Positions 12,003 to 23,030 are shown, counted from the stretch's first letter. The stretch is 64,000 nucleotides of DNA from Tragulus kanchil (GCA_022376925.1 JAIOJX010000003.1:40409874-40473873), one strand, 5' to 3'. Program-made: numbers and translations. Notes: generated by a model not told the origin, from the sequence alone.

Positions 12003-12390
12003 GTTTGGTCAGAACTCTCCACCATGACTCATCTTTCTTGGGTTGCCCTGCATGGAATTACTCAAAGCTTCGTTGATACACTGGCTGTGGGGAAAACTGG
12101 GTCTTGCTTTGGTGGGCAGGGCCAAGCTCAGTAAATCTTTAATACAATTATCTGCTGAAGAGAGGGGATGTGCTCCCTCCCTGTTAGTTGTTTGGTCTAA
12201 GACAACATGTCCTGGAGTCTGTAGGCTCTATTGTAGGACTAAAGGAACTAGGCCAACACGTGCCTCCCAGGACTTCTGCTGCCAGTGCCCCTTGTCCGCA
12301 AGGCAGGCCACCACCAACTTGCACCTCCACGTGAGACTCTCAAACACTCACAGGCAGGTCTGGCTCAGTCTCTTCTGCTTTAAATATTCA

Positions 12391-12707
12391 TCCTAAAATT
12401 AAGAATCATAAGATATTTTTTACAGAGCATGAATGCCAAGTCAGACTCAAAGAGAAAATTTAAACTGCCATGTTTTACCATCTAAAACATCCTGAGTAAA
12501 ATTGAATAATATCTACTGTGGCATATATAACTGCATGAATTACATGATCCTAGGAAGATGAAACAATTGTGCATCTGATTCCAAGATGAGAGATTTCTGT
12601 AGAAAATGCAGAAGATGTTGTTTGGGAGTTACACAAAGGGTCTCAAAATCCAGCCTTCATCAAATTCAGAAAGGAACTTCCTTTTCCCCCTCAAGTTCTT
12701 TTCCAAT
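12391..12707. other. Unassigned AT-rich sequence upstream of BovB
   Basis: This flank of the BovB holds no recognised feature. It also appears at 11276-11630 because of duplication D. Confidence 0.45.
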
Positions 12708-14895
12708 ACATTCCAAAGCACCTGGAGCCTTCCAAGATTAAAGTTTAGCTAATTTGGTAAAATTTAATAATAATACTTTTTAACTTTCCAAAACTATGTT
12801 TGCCATAGGAAGGAAGTGATAAAGTAGTGAAAAGACAGGAAAGCACTCCTACATTCATACTTGCATATGAAAGCAGTGCAGGTGACTGGACAATAGGTAT
12901 CACTGATCTTCACTTGGCTGGAACTGTCATTCAGAAGACAGAATGGAAATTAAGATTGGTATACTCAATATACAAAAATATAATAAATTTGTGATGTTTA
13001 GAAAAACCACTTTGCTTTTCAATAAAAAAGATGTTTTACAGAAATGAGAAAATATTTAAATTGGATTTTTAACAAGCTAAATTTTCAGCCTTAAGTTTAC
13101 TTTTTTCAATTTTGTTCCAGATTCAGAATGTTAACTAAAGTGGCATAGAGTTCTTAATTTTCTCTCATAAATTTAAAAATCTACCTTGCTTTGTTTTTGC
13201 ATTAAATACAGTCTTCATAATCCAGAAATCTCCTTGAATTGATACTGCCCTTTCTATTTCATTCTTTTCTCAGATCTCTTTCTTTTGGAACTCTTAAAGC
13301 ATATACATTCTTGGTCTAGTAAGAAAGTTTGTACTTAGAAATTACCATAAATGGTATGCCTCAAAAATTATCTTTGAACTACTCAAAATCTGTTATAGTT
13401 AGAGCCAAGAAATGGTGGTTACTAATGTCTTGTGAGTGTTTCAGGATTTTTCTAGCTATGTTAGGTTACCCAGAATCTAGTTAAAAATTTTGGAGAATCT
13501 TATATTTGCATCACATTACCCTACCTTTGAGATATAATCTAGTGATGTGGTCTTCAATTTTACTTATTTTTTCAAAGATCCTTTGGAATTTATTAAATCT
13601 CAAACCTCTTTTTAGTTGGTAAAACTATATATATATATATAATTTTATTTATTTATTTTTGGCTATTCTGGGTTTTCACTGCTGCTGTAGACTCTTCTCT
13701 AGTTGCAAGGAGTAGGGCTACTCTCTTTAAGGTTGAGGTGAGGGACGTGGGCTTCAGTAGTTGCAGCACACTTTTCCCAATTTTTAACATTCCAAAGCAC
13801 CTGGAGCCTTCCAAGATTAAAGTTTAGCTAATTTGGTAAAATTTAATAATAATACTTTTTAACTTTCCAAAACTATGTTTGCCATAGGAAGGAAGTGATA
13901 AAGTAGTGAAAAGACAGGAAAGCACTCCTACATTCATACTTGCATATGAAAGCAGTGCAGGTGACTGGACAATAGGTATCACTGATCTTCACTTGGCTGG
14001 AACTGTCATTCAGAAGACAGAATGGAAATTAAGATTGGTATACTCAATATACAAAAATATAATAAATTTGTGATGTTTAGAAAAACCACTTTGCTTTTCA
14101 ATAAAAAAGATGTTTTACAGAAATGAGAAAATATTTAAATTGGATTTTTAACAAGCTAAATTTTCAGCCTTAAGTTTACTTTTTTCAATTTTGTTCCAGA
14201 TTCAGAATGTTAACTAAAGTGGCATAGAGTTCTTAATTTTCTCTCATAAATTTAAAAATCTACCTTGCTTTGTTTTTGCATTAAATACAGTCTTCATAAT
14301 CCAGAAATCTCCTTGAATTGATACTGCCCTTTCTATTTCATTCTTTTCTCAGATCTCTTTCTTTTGGAACTCTTAAAGCATATACATTCTTGGTCTAGTA
14401 AGAAAGTTTGTACTTAGAAATTACCATAAATGGTATGCCTCAAAAATTATCTTTGAACTACTCAAAATCTGTTATAGTTAGAGCCAAGAAATGGTGGTTA
14501 CTAATGTCTTGTGAGTGTTTCAGGATTTTTCTAGCTATGTTAGGTTACCCAGAATCTAGTTAAAAATTTTTGGAGAATCTTATATTTGCATCACATTACC
14601 CTACCTTTGAGATATAATCTAGTGATGTGGTCTTCAATTTTACTTATTTTTTCAAAGATCCTTTGGAATTTATTAAATCTCAAACCTCTTTTTAGTTGGT
14701 AAAACTATATATATATATATAATTTTATTTATTTATTTTTGGCTATTCTGGGTTTTCACTGCTGCTGTAGACTCTTCTCTAGTTGCAAGGAGTAGGGGCT
14801 ACTCTCTAGTTGAGGTGAGCAGGCTTCTTGTTGAGGTGACTTCTTGTTGTTCAACCCAGGCTCTAGGGCACGTGGGCTTCAGTAGTTGCAGCACA
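12708..14895 (+). repeat. Tandem duplication E (about 1.08 kb x2)
   Basis: Copy 1 is 12708-13770 and copy 2 is 13787-14895. Most of the unit is unassigned AT-rich DNA ending in a tRNA-derived SINE. Copy 1 lacks single bases at 13488 and 13714 and its last 60 bases are a compressed version of 14806-14895 (several tens of bases missing). The first 39 bases also overlap the end of duplication D, so this word occurs three times. Confidence 0.9.
13620..13770 (-). mobile_element. CHR-2/ART2A-type SINE, compressed copy
   Basis: Truncated and internally shortened version of the SINE at 14700-15062, made by the duplication E boundary. The (TA)n and TTTA-type tail and the 'gggttttcactgctgctgtag' block are shared. 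Confidence 0.6.
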
Positions 14896-15062
14896 TGGGC
14901 TCAATAGCTGCGTCTTCAAGGCTCTAGAGCACAGGCTCTGTAGTTGTGGCTCACGAGCTTAGTTGCTCCTCAGCATGAGGGATCTTCCTGGATCAGGGAT
15001 CAAACCTATGTCTTCTGCATTGTCAGGCGAACTCTTCACCACTGAGCTACTAGGGAAGCCCC
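14700..15062 (-). mobile_element. CHR-2/ART2A-type tRNA-derived SINE
   Basis: On the minus strand: head 'ggggcttccctagtagctcag', B-box-like 'ggtttgatccc', repeated modules around 'caactactgaagcccac' and 'caactagagagtagcc', then 'agccaaaaataaataaataaa' followed by a (TA)n tract. This is the long classical cetartiodactyl form, distinct from the short CHR-type copies elsewhere in the window. Confidence 0.8.
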
Positions 15063-15416
15063 AGTATAACTATATTTAATCCTTCTATAGTTACACAATC
15101 AATGCTTCTATAATGTTGATTTTTCCTCACTTTAAAAAAATAGATTTTTCTGATCTTCTAATGATTTCTAATCACATTTGAGTTTTGACATTGATTATAT
15201 TTGATTACTCAATGCATTCCATTGCTTTCTCTCCTATGGTACCTATGAATTAAGCTGAATACAGTTACTCTTTTGAACTCAGACAACCTTGTATGCCAAA
15301 GCAGTCTTCAGAACTTACTGTTTCTGGTGCCATCCATGCTGTAGAATTGGTAATGGCTCCCAGATTCAAAAATTACATCTGAATTAGAGTTGTCTCCCTG
15401 TGCATCCCTAGAAGGG
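15063..15416. other. Unassigned sequence
   Basis: No recognised repeat or coding feature. Confidence 0.45.
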
Positions 15417-15545
15417 CTTGTGTGTTACTCACTCGGTTGTATCCGACTCTTTGCAACCCATAGACTGAATTCCATCAGGCTCCTCTATGCAAGGAATTTT
15501 CTAGGCAAGAATAATTGGAATGGAGTAGAGTGGATGAATTAGAGT
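15417..15545 (-). mobile_element. Bov-A monomer fragment
   Basis: Antisense Bov-A body with 'gttgtatccgactctttgc' and 'caggctcctctatgcaagg'. It is followed by a plus-strand Bov-tA, giving a head-to-head pair. Confidence 0.65.
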
Positions 15546-15727
15546 GCCATGCTCTCTACCAGAAAATGGGTTCAATCCCTGGGATGGGAAGATCCCATGG
15601 AGGAGGGCACAACCCAGTCCAGTATTCTTGCCTAAAAAAATCCCATGGACAGAGGAGCCTGGTGGGTACACTCCATGAGGTCACAAATAGTTGGACAGAA
15701 CTGAAGTGACTTAGCAAGAAAGCAAAA
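15546..15727 (+). mobile_element. Bov-tA SINE, 5'-truncated
   Basis: Lacks most of the tRNA-like head. The body blocks 'gttcaatccctgggatggg', 'agtccagtattcttgcc', 'catggacagaggagcctgg' and the tail 'gaagtgacttagcaag' are clear. Confidence 0.75.
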
Positions 15728-16098
15728 CATCCCTAGACATCTTGGAAAGTGAAAGCTCTGGGCACATGGGAGTTTAGAGTGAGAAAAAATTGTACCAAAC
15801 CCCTTGTTTTTCAGAAGAGCAACCTGAGCCCTGGACAATAAAGGAACTCCACAGTCCAGGTTCTAAGTTTTAGGGCCAGTAGCCAGGCATTTGGGTAGCA
15901 TAACTTCCCCTGTTTCTGAGTTGAAGACTAAAATGTCAGCTAACTAGATGGTACAGTAGCCTCTGAACTTTAAAATGATTTTTCCCTCTTGCAAATATGT
16001 GTTTCATGAGTCAAATTTAAAATAATTTGCTTAGCGAGAGAAATTACTGAATATGTGCTAATGTAAAGGGTAGGGGGAAAATATCAGCTGAACTCCTT
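15728..16098. other. Unassigned sequence
   Basis: No recognised repeat or coding feature. Confidence 0.45.
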
Positions 16099-16343
16099 TT
16101 TTTTCATTATTTTGGTCACTTTTATTGTTTTTTTATTTATTTATTTTCATCCATCTTTATTCTTTGGCATGTGTTGGCCTCCCATTGCAGTGGCCTCTCT
16201 TGTTGCAGAGCACCAGCTCTAGGCAATTGCACTCCAGAGCACTGGCTTGTAATTGAACACACTGGTCCAGCCACTCTGCAGCGCGTGGGCTCTTCCCAGG
16301 CCAGCAAGGCAAACTCTTTACTCACAGGACCACCAGGGAAGCC
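16099..16343 (-). mobile_element. CHR-type tRNA-derived SINE with target-site duplication
   Basis: Minus-strand SINE with head 'gggcttccctggtggtcc', the body block 'ggagtgcaattgcc', and tail 'gatggatgaaaataaataaa'. A short duplication 'tgaactcctt' flanks it at 16089-16098 and 16345-16354, fitting L1- or BovB-type target-primed insertion. It lacks the C-rich tract. Confidence 0.75.
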
Positions 16344-16508
16344 CTGAACTCCTTGCAAATGTTTTACTAATCTTTTGCTAAGTAGTTTTTGAGCCTCAGT
16401 TTCCTCTTTAGAGAACTGACAGTAACACCTGATTTTTTTTTTTTTCTGGCATTTATCAGCTGTGAAAATAAGGACCCTGTAAATACCTAAAAGCACAGGA
16501 TAAGCACG

Positions 16509-16519
16509 TGTCACAGACC
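16509..16519. repeat. L1 target-site duplication, left
   Basis: 'tgtcacagacc' directly precedes the poly-T of the L1 and recurs exactly at 23015-23025. Confidence 0.8.
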
Positions 16520-16878
16520 TTTTTTTTTTTTTTTTAATTCTTTATTTTAAAGGTTTTACAGAGTTTTGTTGTTCACAGACATGTATGTTCCCAGATCAGT
16601 CATATGCATATCCCTGGTCCCCACCCCCCGCCCAGTTTGCCCCATCCCACCCCTCCAGACCTTCGCCCCAAGCCATTGTAAGCACTCCTATTCCCTTAGC
16701 ACAATGACACTAGCTATCTTTCCCACACATAACAGTATAGGTTTCCATGTTACTCCCTCCATGCTTCCCCCTCCCTATTTCTTCCCCACAATGTCCCTAT
16801 GTCTATGCTCTGTCTGTTTCTCCATGTGTTCACTGCGTGTGTTATCAAGACTATCCTACTAGATTCCATATATGTGTG

Positions 16879-17331
16879 TTAGTATACTGTATTTGTCTTT
16901 CTCTTTTTGACTTCACCTATTATGATAGGTTCTAGAGCCAGCCACTTCATTAGGACTGAGTCTTTTGTATTTCTTTTAACAGCTGAGTAGTATTCCATTG
17001 TATATATGGACCAGAGCTTCTGGATCCATTCATTCGTCGATGGACATCTAGGTTGCTTCCAAGTTCTGGCTATTGTATAGAGAGCTGCAATGAACATTGG
17101 GATACAGGTGCTTCTTTCAGTTTTGATTTCATCCAGATATAAGCCTAAGAGTGGGATTGCTGGGTCATAGGGTACTTCTATTTTTAGTTTTTTAAGGAAT
17201 CTCCATACTGTCTTCCATAGAGGCTGTATCAATTGACATTCCCACCAGCAATGCAAGAGGGTTCCCTTTTCTCCGCACCCTCTCCAGCATTTATTGTCTG
17301 CAGATTTGTTGATGATGGCCATTCTTACCAT
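16879..17331 (-). pseudogene. L1 ORF2 C-terminal region
   Basis: 150 codons holding the cysteine-containing C-terminal region of ORF2: the block [20 protein letters not shown] with its four cysteines and a histidine, then VPYDPAIPLLGLY, and NTMEYYSAVKRN-like residues (here YTMEYYSAVKRN). This region aids reverse transcription. The frame is continuous here but is separated from the RT part by stops. Confidence 0.85.
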
Positions 17332-17672
17332 TCTGGTATGAGGTGGTATCTCATTGTAGTTTTAAGTTGCATTTCTCTAATAAGAAGCGAGGTTGAGCAT
17401 CGTTTCCTGTGCTTTTGGGCCATCTGTATGTCCTCTTTGGAGAGGCGTCTCTTTAGATCTTTTCCCCATTTTTTGATTGGGCTGTTCATTTTTCCGGTGC
17501 TGAGTTGTCTGAGTTGCTTGTAGATTTTGGAGATTAATTCTTTGTCTGTTGTTTCATTTGCTATGATTTTCTCCCACTCTGTGGGGTGTCTGTTGAGCTT
17601 TTTTGTAATTTCTTTTGCTGTACAAAAGCTTTTAAGTTTCATGAGGTCCCACATGCTCATTTTTCTTTTCAC
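17325..17672 (-). pseudogene. L1 ORF2 post-RT segment
   Basis: 115 codons with the conserved LKSFCTAKE block and [16 protein letters not shown] block that precede the cysteine region. It overlaps the next fragment by seven bases in another frame, showing a frameshift. Confidence 0.85.
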
Positions 17673-18116
17673 TTCCGCTATTTTAGTTGGTGAGTCAGAG
17701 AAGATCTTGCTTTGATTGATGTCCTTGAGGGTTTTGCCTATATTCTCCTCTAAGTGTTTTATGGTTTCTGGTCTTACATTGAGGCCTCTAATCTATTTTG
17801 AGTTGATCTTAGTGTATCGTGTCAAGGAATGTTCCAACTTCATTTTTTTGCATGTAACTGTCGAATTTTCCCAGCACCACTTGTTGAAGAGGCTGTCTTT
17901 GTCCGATTTTATAGTTTCTCCTCCTTTGTCAAAAATAAGGTACCCATAGGTGCATGGGTCTATCTCTGGGTTCTCAATCTTATTCCATTGGTCTATAGTT
18001 CTGTTTTTGTGCCAGTACCATACTGTCTTGATGACTGTTGCTTTGTAGTAGAGTCTGAAGTTGGGGAGGCTGATTCCTCCAGCTCTGTTTTTCTTTCTCA
18101 GGATTGCTTTGGCTAT

Positions 18117-18824
18117 TCAAGGTCTTTTGTGTTTCCATATGAACTGTGTGATCCTTTGGTCTAGTTCTGTGAAAAATGTCAATGGTAGTTGGATAGGTAT
18201 TGCATTGAATCTGTAGATGATATTTGGTAGTATGGTCATTTTCACAATGTTGATTCTTCCGACCCAGGAACATGGAATATCTCTCCATCTGTTTAACTCT
18301 TCTTTAATTTCTTTCATGAGTGTCTTATAATTTTCTGTGTACAATTCTTTTGTTTCTTTGGGTAGGTTTATTCCTAGATATTTGATTCTTTTGGTTGCAA
18401 TGGTGAAGGGGACTGCCTTTTTGATTTCGTTTTCTGATTTTTCATTGTTTGTGTATAGGAATGCCAGTGATTTCTGTGTGTTGACTTTGTATCCTGTGAC
18501 TTTGCTGAATTCGTTGATTAGCTCTAGTAGCTTTGTAATAGAGTATTTGGGATTTTCTATGTATAATATCATGTCATCTGCAAAAAGAGAGAGATTGACT
18601 TCTTCCTTTCCAATCTGGATTCCTTTGATTTCTTTCTCTTCTCTTATTGCCATTGCTAGAACTTCCAGGACTATGTTGAATAGTAGTGGTGAAAGTGGAC
18701 ACCCCTGTCTTGTTCCTGATCTTAGAGGGAATGCTTTCAATTTTTCACCATTGAGAATAATGTTCGCTGTGGGCTTCTCATATATGCCTTTCACGATGTT
18801 GAGATAGATTCCTTCTATGCCCAC
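18117..18824 (-). pseudogene. L1 ORF2 reverse transcriptase palm (left copy)
   Basis: 235 codons covering the RT palm: block [19 protein letters not shown], then the catalytic FADD box in [14 protein letters not shown], then [13 protein letters not shown] RIKYLGINL. The catalytic aspartates are intact. The repeat at 19220-19927 differs by one residue (Lys versus Gly after NEIK). Confidence 0.88.
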
Positions 18825-19219
18825 TTTCTGAAGAGTTTTTAATCATAAATGGATGTTGTACTTTTTGAAGGCTTTTTCTGCATCTATTGAGATGATCATG
18901 TGATTTTGTCTCTCAGTTTGTTGATATGATGTATCACATTGATTGATTTGCAGATGTTGAAGAATCCTTGCATGCCTGGGATGGACCCGGGGGCTTGATT
19001 TTTCTTTTAAATTTGGATTGTTAAATGATTGATGAAAATAAGGTACCCATAGGTGCATGGGTCTATCTCTGGGTTCTCAATCTTATTCCATTGGTCTATA
19101 GTTCTGTTTTTGTGCCAGTACCATACTGTCTTGATGACTGTTGCTTTGTAGTAGAGTCTGAAGTTGGGGAGGCTGATTCCTCCAGCTCTGTTTTTCTTTC
19201 TCAGGATTGCTTTGGCTAT

Positions 19220-19927
19220 TCAAGGTCTTTTGTGTTTCCATATGAACTGTGTGATCCTTTGGTCTAGTTCTGTGAAAAATGTCAATGGTAGTTGGATAGG
19301 TATTGCATTGAATCTGTAGATGATATTTGGTAGTATGGTCATTTTCACAATGTTGATTCTTCCGACCCAGGAACATGGAATATCTCTCCATCTGTTTAAC
19401 TCTTCTTTAATTTCTTTCATGAGTGTCTTATAATTTTCTGTGTACAATTCTTTTGTTTCTTTGGGTAGGTTTATTCCTAGATATTTGATTCTTTTGGTTG
19501 CAATGGTGAAGGGGACTGCCCCTTTGATTTCGTTTTCTGATTTTTCATTGTTTGTGTATAGGAATGCCAGTGATTTCTGTGTGTTGACTTTGTATCCTGT
19601 GACTTTGCTGAATTCGTTGATTAGCTCTAGTAGCTTTGTAATAGAGTATTTGGGATTTTCTATGTATAATATCATGTCATCTGCAAAAAGAGAGAGATTG
19701 ACTTCTTCCTTTCCAATCTGGATTCCTTTGATTTCTTTCTCTTCTCTTATTGCCATTGCTAGAACTTCCAGGACTATGTTGAATAGTAGTGGTGAAAGTG
19801 GACACCCCTGTCTTGTTCCTGATCTTAGAGGGAATGCTTTCAATTTTTCACCATTGAGAATAATGTTCGCTGTGGGCTTCTCATATATGCCTTTCACGAT
19901 GTTGAGATAGATTCCTTCTATGCCCAC
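19220..19927 (-). pseudogene. L1 ORF2 reverse transcriptase palm (right copy)
   Basis: Same 235-codon RT segment as at 18117-18824, offset 1103. Two tandem FADD-containing RT palms in one L1 are not known in this family, so one of them is almost surely a duplicate made after insertion or by assembly. Confidence 0.88.
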
Positions 19928-20942
19928 TTTCTGAAGAGTTTTTAATCATAAATGGATGTTGTACTTTTTCGAAGGCTTTTTCTGCATCTATTGAGATGAT
20001 CATGTGATTTTTGTCTCTCAGTTTGTTGATATGATGTATCACATTGATTGATTTGCAGATGTTGAAGAATCCTTGCATGCCTGGGATGGACCCGACTTGA
20101 TCATGATGTATGAGTTTTTTGATGTGTCGTTGAATTCTGTTTGCTAGGATTTTGTTGAGGATCTTGGCATCTAAGTTCATCAGAGAAATTGGTCTGTAAT
20201 TTTCCTTTTTTGTGTTGTCTTTGCCTGGTTTGGGTATCAGGGTGATGGTGGCCTCGTAGAATGTGTTTGGAAGTTTTCCTTCCTGTGCAATTTTTTGAAA
20301 GAGTTTTAGAAGGACAGGCATTAGCTCTTCTTTAAATGTTTGGTAGAATTCGGCTGTGAAGCCATCTGGCCCTGGGCTTTTATTTTTGGGTAGATTTTTA
20401 ATCACAGATTCGATTTCTGAGCTTGTGATTGGGTTGTTCAAAGTTTCTGTTTCTTCCTGGCTCAGTCTTGGGAGATTGATCTTCCCCAAGAAACTGTCCA
20501 TTTCTTCCAGGTTGTCCAGTTTGTTTCCATAGAGTTGCTCATAATAGTCCCTTAGAATCCTTTGGATTTCTGCATGATCTGTTGTAATCTCTCCTTTTTC
20601 ATTTTTGATTTTGTTGATCTGGTTCTTCTCTCTCTTTCTCTTGATGAGTCTGGCCAGGGGCTTGTCAATTTTGCTTACCTTTTCAAAGAACCAGCTTTTT
20701 GTTTTATTTATCCGTACTATAGTTTCTTTCATTTCTTTCTCATTTATTTCTGCCCTAGTCTTTATAATTTCTTGTCTTCTGCTGGCTTTGGGATGTTTCT
20801 GTTCTTCTTTTTCCAATTGTTTTAAGCGGAGGGCTAGGTCATCAGCTTCATATTTTCCTAATTTCTTGAGGTGGGATTGTATTGCTATACATTTCCCTCT
20901 TAGAACTGCTTTTGCAGTATCCCATAGGTTTTGCACGGCCAT
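19881..20942 (-). pseudogene. L1 ORF2 region between endonuclease and RT palm
   Basis: 353 codons: a coiled, lysine-rich linker, then the RT fingers with [20 protein letters not shown] and the block [25 protein letters not shown]. The last residues leave the ORF2 frame near 19970. Upstream, a stop near 21033 (a TGA in place of the expected arginine codon, as CpG decay would give) separates it from the endonuclease end. Confidence 0.88.
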
Positions 20943-21401
20943 ATGTTCATTGTCATTTTCTTCTAGGAATTGTTTAATTTCTCCTTTGATTTCCTCAGTA
21001 ATCAGTTGGTTTTTTAGGTATGTGTTATTTAATCACCATGTGTTTGTATTTTTAGTGGTTTTTTTCCTGTAGTTGATCTGTAGTCTCATTGCATTGTGGT
21101 CTGAGAAGATAACGGAACACCATAGCAAACCAGACATAGAGCCTACACCCCCTGACCAATCATCAAACCAAGGAACCTTGGAGTAGAAGCCCTGATTCCA
21201 AGACCCCACACTATCAAAGAACATACAACACTAGAGATTGTTCACCTGTAAACCAGACCTAACACCGCCCAAGACACAAACCATTGAACCTTTCTAGAAG
21301 GACAGAAACCCAAAGGAAGGGAGAATTCAACCAAGAAGTCTGGTGGGGAAAAGAACTCCGTACAGACCGACACCCACAAAGGAACAAAAACTAACCTAAC
21401 A

Positions 21402-22160
21402 ATGAAACGACAGAGAAACACTGCACAAATGAAGGACCAAGCTAGAGAATCACAGTTTCAAATGACAGAGGAGGAGATAGACAAATTATCTGAAAGAGAA
21501 TTCAGAAAAGCTATACTAATGAGGATGCAAAACACCAAAAACAGAATATTAGAAGAAATTAGTGCATTGAGAAAAGACATGCAGGAAATGAAACATAAGC
21601 AAATAGAGACCACCAACTCAATTGCTGAACTCAAAAATACTATAGAAGGCCTCAACAGTAGAGTATCGGAGGCTGAAGAATGGATAAGTGAGCTGGAAGA
21701 CAGAATGGTTGAGGTAAATACTGAGGAACAGAACAAAGCAGAAAGAATTAAAAGAACTGAGGATAACTTCAGAGACCTCTGGGACAATATCAAACGCACC
21801 AACATTAGAATTATAGGAGTTCCAGAGGAAGAAGAGGGGAAGAAAGGTTACGAAAAATTTCTTGAAGAGGTTATAGTGGAAAACTTCCCCAGCATGGGAA
21901 AGGAAATAGTTAACCAAGTCCAAGAAGCACAAAGAGTTCCATACAGGATAAACCCCAGAAGAAATACACCAAGGTACATACTAATCGAAGTAATGCAGAC
22001 TAAATATAAAGACAGATTACTAAAAGCAGCTAGAAGCAAACAACAAATAACATATAAAGGAAACCCCATACGTCTAACTGTGGATCTCTCAACAGAAACC
22101 CTGCAGGCCAGAAGAGAATGGCAGGACACATTTAAATGGCTAAAAGAGAATAACCTCTAA
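21402..22160 (+). pseudogene. L1 ORF1 (RNA-binding chaperone), truncated by one nonsense codon
   Basis: 252 codons: a basic start, a long coiled coil (about residues 20-110, heptads rich in Glu, Lys, Leu), the RRM-like domain with NIRIIGVPEEEEG, and the C-terminal domain up to WLKENNL. ORF1p trimerises and coats L1 RNA. The TAA at 22158-22160 stands where a glutamine codon is usual. Beyond it the frame continues for 44 more codons to TAG at 22293-22295 with recognisable ORF1 C-terminal residues. So one C-to-T change explains the truncation. This ORF lies on the inverted 5' part of the L1. Confidence 0.9.
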
Positions 22161-22352
22161 CCAAGAATTCTCTACCCAGCAAGAATCTCATTCAGAATTG
22201 ATGGAGAATTCAAAAGCTTCTCAGACAGACAAAAGCTTAAAGAATTCTGTACCACAAAACCAGCCCTACAACAGGTGTTAAAGGGCCTGATATAGCCAAT
22301 AAATACAAGAGAAGAAGAAGTCCTACAAATCAAACCCCAAACTTCTAAGAAG

Positions 22353-23014
22353 ATGACAATAGGAACATTTGTATCAATAATTACTTTGAATGTAAATGGA
22401 TTAAATGCTCCAACCAAATGACACAGTTTGGCTGAATGGATCAAGAAACATGACCCATATATATGCTGTCTACAAGAGACCCACTTCAGACCTAGAGACA
22501 CCCATAGTGAAAGTGAAAGGCTGGAAAAAGATATTCCATGCAAATGGAAATCAAAAGAAAGCTGGGGTAGCAATCCTCATATCAGACAAAATAGATTTTA
22601 AAGTAAAGAAGATTCTAAGAGACAAGGCAGGTCACTACATCATGATTAAGGGGTCCATCCAAGAGGAAGACATAACAGTCATGAATATCTACGCAGCCAA
22701 CACAGGGGTACCTCAATACATAAGACAGACACTTTCAGACATAAAAGAAGAAATCAATAATAACACAATAATAGTAGGAGACTTTAACACTCCTCTCACA
22801 CCAATGGATAGATCATCCAAACAGAAAATTAATAAAGAAACACAAGCCTTAAATGCCACACTAGAAAAGATGGACCTCAGCAATATCTTTAGGATGTTCC
22901 ATCCAAAAGCAGAAGAATACACTTTCTTCTCAAGTGTTCACGGAACATTCTCCAGGATAGACCACATCTTGGGCCGCAAATCTAACCTCAGTCAATTCAA
23001 GAAAACTGAAATTA
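22353..23014 (+). pseudogene. L1 ORF2 endonuclease half, inverted part
   Basis: The APE-type endonuclease nicks the target DNA. From the ATG at 22353 the frame starts with LNVNGLNAPTK and then a TGA in place of an arginine codon. CCLQETH with the metal-binding glutamate follows. The frame then shifts, and the rest (from about 22405 in the next frame) shows IYAANTGVPQYI, GDFNTPL with its catalytic Asp and Asn, and SRIDHILG. The segment ends at EIMS. The following SDH motif is found on the minus strand at about 21100, across the inversion. Confidence 0.88.
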
Positions 23015-23025
23015 TGTCACAGACC
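23015..23025. repeat. L1 target-site duplication, right
   Basis: Exact repeat of 16509-16519. It begins with 'tgtca', which is also the expected L1 ORF2 sequence at that point, so the internal priming step could have used this microhomology. Confidence 0.8.
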
Positions 23026-23030
23026 ATTTT

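Larger units (their letters stand above)
5617..12390 (-). mobile_element. BovB (RTE-clade) LINE, near full length, inflated by three tandem duplications
   Basis: BovB copies itself by target-primed reverse transcription with an APE-type endonuclease and a reverse transcriptase in one ORF, and it drives the Bov-tA SINEs. Here the 3' end lies at 5617 and the 5' part near 12390 (5' edge uncertain). Minus-strand translation gives, in order, endonuclease start (about 12002-10411), the endonuclease-RT linker (9848-8229), and the RT/C-terminal part (7573-5855). Frames are interrupted and the RT active site is altered, so it is dead. Subtracting duplications B, C and D (about 3.3 kb) leaves about 3.4 kb, close to the usual BovB length of about 3.2 kb. 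Confidence 0.9.
10549..12746 (+). repeat. Tandem duplication D (about 1.08 kb x2)
   Basis: Copy 1 is 10549-11630 and copy 2 is 11664-12746. The 33-bp filler 11631-11663 fits neither flank perfectly. Copy 1 lacks one C in the run near 11058 compared with 12173. The right part of each copy (beyond the BovB 5' edge) is single-copy-like sequence. Confidence 0.9.
17932..20094 (+). repeat. Tandem duplication F (about 1.06 kb x2, inside L1 ORF2)
   Basis: Copy 1 is 17932-18989, copy 2 is 19035-20094, with filler 18990-19034 that fits neither L1 nor obvious flank. Copy 1 lacks one base in the T run near 18868 and another near 18904. Both losses shift the ORF2 frame, which copy 2 keeps (AEKAFEKV). One difference near 18415/19518 goes the other way, where copy 1 fits the family better. 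Confidence 0.92.
16520..23014 (-). mobile_element. L1 LINE with 5' inversion (twin priming)
   Basis: The 3' part (16520 to about 21115) reads on the minus strand: poly-A (poly-T at 16520-16535), 3' UTR, the C-terminal region and the RT of ORF2. The 5' part (about 21117-23014) reads on the plus strand: a short piece of 5' UTR, ORF1, the intergenic piece and the endonuclease half of ORF2. In element order the two parts meet almost exactly at the endonuclease SDH motif. An 11-bp duplication 'tgtcacagacc' at 16509-16519 and 23015-23025 flanks the whole, so it is one insertion. Subtracting duplication F gives about 5.4 kb. Stops and frameshifts make it inactive. Confidence 0.93.

Noticed and set aside
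21458..21805. Minus-strand frames opposite L1 ORF1 (93-115 codons)
   Set aside because: Antisense shadows of ORF1, rich in Ser and Leu as expected.
16520..23014. Two separate L1 insertions in opposite orientation
   Set aside because: The two halves are complementary in content with a matching breakpoint and one shared target-site duplication outside both. One twin-primed insertion is simpler.
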